8,279 nt of DNA from CAZOMR01 sp964580655 (GTDB lineage Bacteria > RBG-13-61-14 > CAZOMR01): NCBI GenBank assembly GCA_964580655.1, contig CAZOMR010000150.1, positions 1-8,279 of the forward strand, written 5' to 3'. Position numbers and translations under genes: made by a program. Within the stretch, counting starts at the first letter, position 1. Each line of letters starts with the position of its first letter. This document shows positions 1 through 5,896 of the stretch, piece by piece. Under the pieces are notes generated by a model that saw only the letters and a program-made list of their open reading frames with translations, was not told the DNA's origin and ran no database searches.

Positions 1-172
1 GCAGGGAATCTTTTTTATATTATACTACAAATTGATTTGGGCAACAGGCCCTTCACTTGAAACTTAAGACTTAATCCCGCCCTTGCACTTCGCAATGATG
101 GCTTACACGCAGGTTCTGTCCCTATAACTGAATTTTTCGGGATAAAAAGGATAAGTGTTCTCTGGAAGTGTA

Positions 173-199
173 TTGACACCCTTTCTATTATGGTAAGAT
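173..199 (+). promoter_or_regulatory. Candidate sigma-70 promoter for the thiolase gene
   Basis: A perfect -35 hexamer TTGACA lies at 173-178. An extended -10 element, TGGTAAGAT, lies at 191-199; its hexamer TAAGAT (194-199) matches 4 of 6 consensus bases and has the upstream TG of extended -10 promoters. The spacer is 15 bp, shorter than the ideal 17, which the extended -10 could compensate for. Transcription would start near 206, about 37 bases before the GTG start codon. This is prediction by eye. The rest of positions 1-172 shows no gene; a run of six T at 11-16 could be the tail of a terminator whose stem lies outside the window. Confidence 0.5.
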
Positions 200-242
200 A
201 TGTAAAGTTTTTATCTTGAGTCCGTGAAAGGAGAGTGCGAGG

Positions 243-1511
243 GTGAGTGATGTGTATATTATAGGTGTGGGGATGATGCGGTTTGCCAAGTATCCTGAGA
301 AGAGCATCAAGCAGATGACATTTGAGGCGGTCGGGGAGTTGCTCAAGGATGTGCCTGTGAAAAAGGGTCAGATAGAGGCCGCATGGTTCTCCAACTCCGG
401 CTGGGGCATGAGCACAGGTCAGCACTGTATCAGGGGGCAGGTCGCGCTTTTGCCTCTCGGGATCAAGGGTATCCCGATAATGAATGTAGAGAACGCGTGT
501 TCCGGCGGCGCAAATGCGGTTCACGGCGCTTACATGAGCATCAAGGCCGGCCTTTATGATCTGGTCCTCGCAGTGGGCGCGGAAAAGGTGTATTTCCCGG
601 AAGACAAAAAGAAGATGTTTGAAGGGTTCATGTCCGGAACAGATGTTGAATTCACCGCCATGATAATCAAGGCCATGAGGGAACAAGCCGAGAAAAAGCG
701 CAAGGAGCTGGAGAAAAAAGGCAAGGTAGATGAGAAGTCCGGAGGCGATCGGTCCGCGTTTATGGACATCTACGCCACGGGCGCAAGGGGTCACATGAAG
801 AGGCACGGGTCCACCCAGCGGCAGTTGGCCATGATAGCGAGCAAGAACCATAATAACGGGGCGTTGAACCCTCTTGCGCAGTATCAGATACCGATGACCG
901 TGGAGGATGTTCTCAATGACAGGCTGGTATCATATCCTTTGACCAGGGCCATGTGCGCGCCGATTGGAGATGGTGCCGCGGCCGCGCTGATCTGTTCGGA
1001 AAAATTTCTCAAAAACCTGAAAGACGCCCGGCCCGTGAAGATCAGGGGCTCGGCCATAGGGTCCGGCACGCTGAGGGCCGATGGGGAGGAGCCGGTTGCC
1101 AAAAGGGTTGGCAGGAGGGCCTATGAGATGGCCGGCCTGGGCCCTGAGGACATAGATGTTGCGGAGGTTCACGACGCCACGGCCTTCGGAGAGCTATATA
1201 TTTCCGAGGAGCTGGGGTTTGCGAAAGAGGGCGAGGGGGGAGTCCTTGCTGAATCGGGTGCCACTTCGCTCGGGGGCAAGATCCCGATCAATACGAGCGG
1301 CGGACTTGAGTGTCGCGGACATCCGATCGGGGCATCAGGGATTGCACAGATAGTGGAGCTGGTCTCTCAGCTTCGAGGTCAGGCGGGAAAGAGGCAGGTG
1401 GATGGTGCGAGAATAGCGCTTGCCGAGAATGGAGGCGGGTTCATCGGCATAGAGGAAGCCGCGATGACTGTCCATATACTGGAGTCCGAAGGATCCGGAG
1501 GAAAGGTGTAG
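243..1511 (+). CDS. SCP2-type thiolase family protein (acetyl-CoA acetyltransferase-like)
   Basis: A 422-residue thiolase-fold enzyme, expected in the cytoplasm, that cleaves a 3-oxoacyl-CoA with CoA or runs the reverse condensation. The nucleophilic cysteine is Cys86 in NVENACSGGANAVHGAY. His310 sits in the EVHDA motif and His360 in GGLECRGHPIGASG, both typical of the SCP2/lipid-transfer thiolase branch. The C-terminal ENGGGF (395-400) occupies the place where classical thiolases have a second cysteine in CxG, so the base is probably supplied differently, as in other SCP2-type members. A lysine/glutamate-rich segment at about 144-170 looks like an insertion and helps explain a length above the usual 390-400. 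The GTG start is preceded by AAAGGAG at 227-233, nine bases upstream. Many members work with a small DUF35 zinc-ribbon/OB-fold partner; none is visible here. The acyl-CoA genes downstream support a role in acid degradation, but the substrate is unknown. Confidence 0.9.
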   Translation: MSDVYIIGVGMMRFAKYPEKSIKQMTFEAVGELLKDVPVKKGQIEAAWFSNSGWGMSTGQHCIRGQVALLPLGIKGIPIMNVENACSGGANAVHGAYMSIKAGLYDLVLAVGAEKVYFPEDKKKMFEGFMSGTDVEFTAMIIKAMREQAEKKRKELEKKGKVDEKSGGDRSAFMDIYATGARGHMKRHGSTQRQLAMIASKNHNNGALNPLAQYQIPMTVEDVLNDRLVSYPLTRAMCAPIGDGAAAALICSEKFLKNLKDARPVKIRGSAIGSGTLRADGEEPVAKRVGRRAYEMAGLGPEDIDVAEVHDATAFGELYISEELGFAKEGEGGVLAESGATSLGGKIPINTSGGLECRGHPIGASGIAQIVELVSQLRGQAGKRQVDGARIALAENGGGFIGIEEAAMTVHILESEGSGGKV

Positions 1512-1554
1512 TTATTAAGAAAAGCACCAAATAGTTTACAATCACAATTGAATT

Positions 1555-1645
1555 CCCTCCCCCTTTGATGGGGGAGGGTCAGGGTGGGGGTGATTAAATT
1601 GCGCATAAACACCCTCCCCTTAATCCCCTCCCATCCAGGGAGGGG
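1555..1645. repeat. C/G-rich double-hairpin intergenic repeat with two G-quadruplex motifs
   Basis: The 210-bp gap between the thiolase and the first acyl-CoA dehydrogenase holds two palindromes. The first pairs CCCTCCCCC (1555-1563) with GGGGGAGGG (1570-1578) around the loop TTTGAT, a perfect 9-bp stem. The second pairs CCCCTCCC (1625-1632) with GGGAGGGG (1638-1645) around ATCCA. The two halves resemble each other in inverted orientation, and GATTAA (1592-1597) can pair with TTAATC (1620-1625), so the whole may fold as one larger structure. Four G-tracts at 1570-1590 on the plus strand and four on the minus strand at 1612-1632 fit the G-quadruplex pattern. Spurious minus-strand translation gives an ITPTLTLPHQRG-like peptide, which I recall as a frequent false ORF from dispersed repeats of this kind. 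It is probably a non-autonomous dispersed element; there is no T-tract for a classical terminator. Confidence 0.7.
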
Positions 1646-1721
1646 AAATTAGAGGTATCAAAGCTCAAAAATGTAAGCTATTCAGGGTTCGGAGTAATAA
1701 TAAAAGGAAGGAACGGGAAAA

Positions 1722-3197
1722 ATGCCGGAGATAGATTTTGACAATGAGAACCTCTTTGCCTTTGACGAGAGCTTCTTCAGCCTCATGTATCTTCACGGGT
1801 TCAAGAAAAGGATGGTGGATGATGTCAGGAGCGCGATTAAGGTCAACCGGGAATTCTGCCTCAATCACCTGAAGCCCATGGTACTTGAGGTTGACCGCAA
1901 GTTTTACGAAAACCCTGATTACCTGCCATGGGAGATGGTTAAACTCGCGGCACGGCACCGGAGGCTCTCGGGCTACATCCCGAAGTTCATGGGCGGCTCT
2001 GGCGAGCCTATGGCGGTTCTTGGGCCGGTAGCAGAGGAGCAGGCCGCCACTGATACCGCTTTCGTGGGCCTTATGGGCGGACACGGTCTGGCCCTGGCCT
2101 CACTGATGCTGACCTTCAACATCAGGATTCTTGATGACTTGCTCGGCAAGATCGTGGAAGGCGAGAAGACCATGAATCCGGTGATGCTGTCCTGCGCCAT
2201 CACGGAGCCGACAGCTGGCTCGGATGTGGAAGAGGAGGAGTTGTATCCTAAGGCTCAGCTTGTTTGCCAGGCAAAGCGAGTGAACGGCGGCGCGGTTCTA
2301 AATGGGCGCAAGGTGTTCATCTCGACCGGGCATGCGGCAAAGTATCATGTGGTGATCATGGCGTTTGATATGAAAAGACCGCTTGAGACATTCGCATGCT
2401 TCCTCGTGCCAGGAGACTCCAGGGGCTTCTCCCTGGGCCGCAAGGAACATAAAATGGGACAAAAAGCAGGGCTAGCAAGCGAGCTGGTATTCGAGGACTG
2501 CTTTGTTCCGGAGGAACACATTGTCCTGGCACAGGATGATAAATTCGGACAGATGTTCCCGGGCCAATACCCGAGACTTCTAAAAGGAGTGCTCGGCATC
2601 ACCCGCGCCTACGTGGGAGCATGGTCCACCGGAACAGCCCGCGGAGTCACCGAGCACGCGATAAATTTCGCAAAGACCCACAAGCTCAAAGGCAAGACAA
2701 TGATCAATCACCAGTGGGTCCAGGCGCACCTTACAAACATGGTGATGAATGTATTCATGGCAAGGGCGGTATACATGGAATCATACTTCGCAAACCTCAC
2801 GAACATGGCCATGGGTTTCGACACGCTTCCAGCATTCATGAATACAGAATTCATGGCATGGTTGCTTCAAACCCGTCCATACAAAAAGATACTTTATTCA
2901 AATTTTTTGCGAAAGGTCTTTATTAAAAATTTCTTCAGCCCAGAGAAAGTCCAGGACCAGCGGGTTCAATACATGGCATCCATGGCTAAGGTGGTCGGCT
3001 CGGATGTCGCCATGGAGAACTGCCACCTCGCGCTTGAGCTGGCTGGCGAGACCGGTGTCCGGCATGACCGCGGAATGGAGAAATACTTCCGCGATGCAAA
3101 ACTGCTCCAGATATTCGAGGGTACAAACCAGCTTAACCGCCTCAATATCTTCAATAACTACCTCGGAAGGCATGTCCCAGGAGTTGAGGTTTATTAA
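1722..3197 (+). CDS. Acyl-CoA dehydrogenase, long form (491 residues)
   Basis: A flavoprotein of the acyl-CoA dehydrogenase family that would introduce an alpha-beta double bond into an acyl-CoA and pass electrons to electron-transferring flavoprotein. The flavin/substrate motif AITEPTAGSDVE is at 159-170. The C-terminal motif FEGTNQLNR (465-473) carries Glu466, the position of the catalytic base in medium-chain-type enzymes. The beta-domain (about 155-265) and the C-terminal helical domain are recognisable. At 491 residues it is about 110 longer than a standard family member: the extra material is an N-terminal extension of roughly 35-40 residues and an insertion at about 340-415 rich in Met, Phe and Tyr, within the C-terminal helical domain. 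The start is supported by AAGGAAGGAA at 1704-1713. It follows the thiolase on the same strand but is separated from it by the repeat-bearing spacer. The substrate cannot be predicted. Confidence 0.92.
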   Translation: MPEIDFDNENLFAFDESFFSLMYLHGFKKRMVDDVRSAIKVNREFCLNHLKPMVLEVDRKFYENPDYLPWEMVKLAARHRRLSGYIPKFMGGSGEPMAVLGPVAEEQAATDTAFVGLMGGHGLALASLMLTFNIRILDDLLGKIVEGEKTMNPVMLSCAITEPTAGSDVEEEELYPKAQLVCQAKRVNGGAVLNGRKVFISTGHAAKYHVVIMAFDMKRPLETFACFLVPGDSRGFSLGRKEHKMGQKAGLASELVFEDCFVPEEHIVLAQDDKFGQMFPGQYPRLLKGVLGITRAYVGAWSTGTARGVTEHAINFAKTHKLKGKTMINHQWVQAHLTNMVMNVFMARAVYMESYFANLTNMAMGFDTLPAFMNTEFMAWLLQTRPYKKILYSNFLRKVFIKNFFSPEKVQDQRVQYMASMAKVVGSDVAMENCHLALELAGETGVRHDRGMEKYFRDAKLLQIFEGTNQLNRLNIFNNYLGRHVPGVEVY

Positions 3198-3201
3198 TAA
3201 T

Positions 3202-3229
3202 GTAGGGGCAAGGCTTGCCTTGCCCAAAG
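3202..3229 (+). repeat. REP-type hairpin upstream of the transposase gene
   Basis: A GTAG header (3202-3205) is followed by a perfect 9-bp hairpin: GGGCAAGGC, a TT loop and GCCTTGCCC, ending at 3225, then AAAG. The 28 bases 3202-3229 are identical to 3515-3542 inside the transposase gene. A GTAG tetranucleotide at the foot of an imperfect or perfect hairpin is the hallmark of REP elements recognised by RAYT transposases in E. coli. It begins five bases after the stop of the dehydrogenase gene and lies in the leader of the transposase gene. Confidence 0.8.
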
Positions 3230-3250
3230 ATTAGCAATATTTGAGGCATT

Positions 3251-3838
3251 ATGAAAGACGAATCGAAAAGCCATCATCGTAGGTCAATTCGTGTTCGGGG
3301 ATATGATTACTCTCAGGCCGGAGCGTATTTTGTAACAATATGCGCAAAGAATCGGGAATTTGTGTTTGGAAAAATCATTGACACCGAAATGCGGTTGAAT
3401 GATACGGGTCGAATTGTTCAGGAATGCTGGAACGATCTTCCGTCGCGGTTTGCTGGTATTGAATTGGATGCCTTCGTGACCATGCCGAATCATATTCATG
3501 GAATAATCATAATCGTAGGGGCAAGGCTTGCCTTGCCCAAAGCGGGCGCAGCAAGCAGCGCCCCTACATTGGGCGATATCATTCGCGCATTTAAATCTAT
3601 TTCTGCAATCAATGTAAACCGCATGCTGTCAAGATCAGGGCAATCCCTATGGCAACGCAATTATTACGAACATGTCATCCGGAACGAAAAATCTTTGAAT
3701 AAGATACACGAATATATTATTCATAACCCTCTTCGTTGGTCGCTTGATCGTGAGAACCCGTATCGTAAAGGTGAAGATGACTTTGACCATTGGCTTGCGA
3801 GTTTCAAAAAAAGACCTGATAAAAGGAAGAAAAGATGA
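3251..3838 (+). CDS. RAYT / IS200-like HUH transposase (Y1_Tnp family)
   Basis: A 195-residue single-strand DNA transposase of the REP-associated tyrosine transposase group. The N-terminal part (RSIRVRGYDYSQAGAYFVTI, 11-30) is typical. The HUH metal-binding motif is His81-Ile-His83 in MPNHIHGIIII, and the nucleophilic tyrosine is probably Tyr139 in WQRNYYEHVIR, followed by the usual EYIIHNPLRW helix (154-163). A stretch at residues 89-106, VGARLALPKAGAASSAPT, is encoded by a REP pair and lies between the two catalytic motifs, where this group has a variable linker, so the enzyme is probably not broken. The start has only a weak GAGG (3243-3246) four bases upstream. Its last codons overlap the next gene by four bases (ATGA). 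Base composition is lower in GC than the flanking acyl-CoA genes, which fits acquisition. RAYTs are thought to mobilise or maintain REP sequences; many are domesticated single-copy genes. Confidence 0.88.
   Translation: MKDESKSHHRRSIRVRGYDYSQAGAYFVTICAKNREFVFGKIIDTEMRLNDTGRIVQECWNDLPSRFAGIELDAFVTMPNHIHGIIIIVGARLALPKAGAASSAPTLGDIIRAFKSISAINVNRMLSRSGQSLWQRNYYEHVIRNEKSLNKIHEYIIHNPLRWSLDRENPYRKGEDDFDHWLASFKKRPDKRKKR
3515..3567 (+). repeat. Head-to-head REP pair (BIME-like) inside the transposase coding sequence
   Basis: Two 24-base REP units face each other across the spacer AAAGC. The left unit (3515-3538) is GTAG plus arms GGGCAAGGC and GCCTTGCCC with a TT loop. The right unit (3544-3567), read on the minus strand, is GTAG plus GGGCGC, TGCTTGCT, GCGCCC; its arms pair over 9 positions with one T-T mismatch and the same TT loop. 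The outer ends GTAGGGGC and GCCCCTAC can also pair with each other. The element starts exactly on a codon boundary and is read through as 18 sense codons. The left unit and the next four bases are identical to the copy at 3202-3229. Confidence 0.82.
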
Positions 3839-4692
3839 AATATTTTAATAAAACTTTTCCTAAAGAAATTTTGAAAAAATTACATGAAGAATTAAAAAAC
3901 AGAGAAGAAGAAAATCCTTATGATCAAAGGAATTTCCTCGTAAGTAATAGCCCTGGTTCTAAATATAAGCGAGAAGAATTCGATAAGATACTTGAATTAG
4001 CATATCATCACAATATAATAGATGCGCATTTAATCAAAAGTCTGCATTCCAAAAAGGAGAAGGATTTCTATCAGATTTATCAAGAATTAGCAGTTGCCTA
4101 TTTTTTTGAGAAAATTCTTAAAAAGAAAATAGAATTTTATCCTCCAGGAAGAAATCAAAAAAAGCTTGACCTAGCTGTTATTCTTTCAAACAAAGAAAAG
4201 ATAATGGTTGAAGTAAAATCTTATTATAAAGGACATTTTAAAGCAAAAGTTTTTTCATATGGTGATGATGAGAAAACGATCAGGCAGAACATAGAAAAAG
4301 CTATGGATCAATTACCTACTAATTCAATGAATCTTATTGTATTTGCTTCGCAAGGAATATTTAATATTTCGGATGATTTATCAGGTATTATAGAAGCACT
4401 TTATGGTCATCCATACATATCAATACCTGTTGGCGGTAAATCCCAAGATATTGAAGATGAATTTAATTACGATGGACTCTTTCAGCCAAATAAAAACACA
4501 AGAATCAGTGCAATTGCATCCTTTGAGCAAATAATCCCTTTTCCCGGTAATAGAATTGAATATATATTTAAAGTTTATCATAATCCGTATGCAAAGGATA
4601 AAATTGATAAAAGTATTTTTGACACTTATCAACAATTTATACTAGAAAAAGATAAAATGATATGGGTTAATAGGGATAAATCTAAGGGATGA
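3835..4692 (+). CDS. Hypothetical protein with a PD-(D/E)XK nuclease-like core
   Basis: I do not recognise the family of this 285-residue protein. It has the pattern of a PD-(D/E)XK nuclease: a helix with Glu84 (YQELAVAYFFEK), then Asp112 in KKLDLAVIL at a strand start, then Glu126-Val-Lys128 in IMVEVKSY on the next strand, followed by a basic segment YYKGHFKAK. The N-terminal 75 residues are charged and helical; residues 165-200 alternate hydrophobic strands and helices; the C-terminal part (220-285) shows no known motif. There is no signal peptide or membrane segment. The start overlaps the transposase stop (ATGA), with GGAAG at 3825-3829 as ribosome binding site, so translation is coupled. 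The gene is strikingly AT-rich (roughly 30% GC by eye) beside GC-rich neighbours, which indicates foreign origin. It could be an orphan restriction-type or repair nuclease or a passenger gene; no methyltransferase or antitoxin is nearby. Confidence 0.7.
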   Translation: MKYFNKTFPKEILKKLHEELKNREEENPYDQRNFLVSNSPGSKYKREEFDKILELAYHHNIIDAHLIKSLHSKKEKDFYQIYQELAVAYFFEKILKKKIEFYPPGRNQKKLDLAVILSNKEKIMVEVKSYYKGHFKAKVFSYGDDEKTIRQNIEKAMDQLPTNSMNLIVFASQGIFNISDDLSGIIEALYGHPYISIPVGGKSQDIEDEFNYDGLFQPNKNTRISAIASFEQIIPFPGNRIEYIFKVYHNPYAKDKIDKSIFDTYQQFILEKDKMIWVNRDKSKG

Positions 4693-4696
4693 TACT

Positions 4697-4702
4697 TATA
4701 AT
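4697..4702 (+). promoter_or_regulatory. Possible -10 element ahead of the second acyl-CoA dehydrogenase gene
   Basis: A perfect TATAAT lies in the short gap after the nuclease-like gene, 56 bases before the next start codon. No good TTGACA is found 15-19 bp upstream, where the sequence is A-rich. It could let the last two metabolic genes be transcribed independently of the island, but an AT-rich stretch makes chance matches likely. Confidence 0.3.
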
Positions 4703-4757
4703 CAGGGAAAGCGGTGGCAATATCAAAAACAATACCCGCAATTAAGGAGGAGAGAAA

Positions 4758-5894
4758 ATGACCAGCATTTTAGTTGGCCCTGAAGAACTCAGGTCATTCC
4801 AGGAGCTGGCCGAGCGCTTTGCAAAAAAAGAGCTTGAGCCCAAAGCCCTTGATCTTGATTATCACCCTTACACCCCTTTCAACCAGGATGCCCTTCAATC
4901 CGCATCCGGGATAGGGCTTTTGCACCTGACCGTTCCAGAGTCCTATGGAGGAACCGGCCAGGGCATGGCCGCGCTTTCCGTGATCCTCTCACGACTGGCA
5001 CAGGCCGACGCCAGCTTCGCCGCAGTCCTGTTCCTCCAGGCCCTCGCCCAGGCCGCAATAGCCAGGTGGGCCAGGCAGGATGTCGCGGAAAAATATCTCA
5101 AGTCAGGCAATGAAGCATCCGCGAAGCTCTTTGCCTTTCCGGTATATGCGCCCCCTACGGACATCCCCCTGGATATAAAGGCCGAGAAAAATGACGGAGG
5201 ATATGTGCTTGAGGGAAAACTTCCATACCTCGCACTCGCTCCTGTGGCAGAATTCATGATAGTCCCTGCCGAGGTTCGGGGATCAGGCAAGCCCAGCCTT
5301 TTCCTTGTTCAAAAAGATTCCCCGGGCCTCAAGGTCGGCGAGCCGGTGATAAGCCTGGGTCTGCACAACTGTCCGGTCGCGGATGTCTCGCTTGAGGGAC
5401 TAAAAGCCGGGCAGGAAAATCTTCTCGGAGAAGAAGGGCAAGCAGGGAATGAGTATCCTGCGCTATGCGCGCGCTTCGGGGGCCCGCTTGCATCGCTCTC
5501 TCTCGGGGTGCTGATCGGGTCGTATCAGGAGGCCGTATCATTCGCAAAGGAGCGCTACCAGGGAGGCAAGCAGATTATAGAGCACGACCAGGTGCGTGTG
5601 ATGCTTGCCAACATGGCGGTGCTGATCGAGACGGCCGAGGCTGTTTGCATGACCGCTTGCCGGGCCGCGGATGCTGACGGGGACCCAGGCATAAGCCTTG
5701 CCGCTGGCATCTTCGTCACAGACGCGACCACCAGGGCAACAACCGATGGTGTGCAGTGCCTCGGGGGCTACGGCTACATGCACGACTATGGCCAGGAAAA
5801 ACGGATGCGCGACGGCAAACAGATACAGGCCATGTTCGGGCCGGCTCCGCTTAAACGGCTGGAGTTCTTCAAGAGCCAGCTCAAGGAGGATTGA
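4758..5894 (+). CDS. Acyl-CoA dehydrogenase-like protein lacking the canonical catalytic glutamate
   Basis: A 378-residue protein with the full length and three-domain layout of acyl-CoA dehydrogenases: an N-terminal helical domain with VPESYGGTGQGM (59-70), a beta-domain (about 125-225) and a C-terminal helical domain with VQCLGGYGYMHDYGQEKRMR (332-351). Two hallmarks are missing. Where active members have a TEP...GSD motif it reads FAFPVYAPPTDIP (125-137). Where they have YEGTxxIQR it reads MFGPAPLKR (359-367), with Phe360 in the glutamate position. The alternative glutamate of isovaleryl-CoA dehydrogenase-type enzymes is not evident near 238-245 either. Flavin and substrate binding may therefore be altered, or the protein may be the silent subunit of a hetero-oligomer. 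The start has a strong AAGGAGG at 4744-4750. The next gene begins two bases after the stop, with its ribosome binding site inside this gene, so the two are one operon. Confidence 0.87.
   Translation: MTSILVGPEELRSFQELAERFAKKELEPKALDLDYHPYTPFNQDALQSASGIGLLHLTVPESYGGTGQGMAALSVILSRLAQADASFAAVLFLQALAQAAIARWARQDVAEKYLKSGNEASAKLFAFPVYAPPTDIPLDIKAEKNDGGYVLEGKLPYLALAPVAEFMIVPAEVRGSGKPSLFLVQKDSPGLKVGEPVISLGLHNCPVADVSLEGLKAGQENLLGEEGQAGNEYPALCARFGGPLASLSLGVLIGSYQEAVSFAKERYQGGKQIIEHDQVRVMLANMAVLIETAEAVCMTACRAADADGDPGISLAAGIFVTDATTRATTDGVQCLGGYGYMHDYGQEKRMRDGKQIQAMFGPAPLKRLEFFKSQLKED
5883..5889 (+). promoter_or_regulatory. Ribosome binding site that fixes the ligase start
   Basis: AAGGAGG within the last codons of the preceding gene is seven bases before the ATG at 5897 but only one base before the in-frame TTG at 5891. 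The spacing selects the ATG and makes translation of the ligase dependent on ribosomes finishing the upstream gene. Confidence 0.75.
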
Positions 5895-5896
5895 GG

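Noticed and set aside
74..105. Possible remnant of a dispersed repeat containing the minus-strand string CATTGCGAAG
   Set aside because: It is short, has no second copy in the window and no clear palindrome, so it cannot be supported.
15..851. Long open frame of 278 codons on the minus strand
   Set aside because: It runs antisense to the thiolase for most of its length, shows no family motif and no ribosome binding site, and has the His/Leu/Arg-rich composition of a frame shadowing a GC-rich gene.
1379..1612. Minus-strand frame giving an ITPTLTLPHQRG-like peptide
   Set aside because: This is translation of the intergenic C/G-rich repeat plus antisense thiolase, a familiar false ORF of such repeats.
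3515..3567. CRISPR-like or tandem repeat interpretation of the repeated GTAGGGGC units
   Set aside because: There are only three units in the window, two of them inverted relative to each other and without regular spacers. A REP/BIME reading fits better.
5148..5160. GCCCCCTACG string resembling a REP end within the second dehydrogenase gene
   Set aside because: It has no accompanying hairpin and lies in well-behaved coding sequence, so it is probably chance.
5891..5896. TTG start for the ligase
   Set aside because: It lies one base after the AAGGAGG site. The ATG at 5897 has proper spacing.
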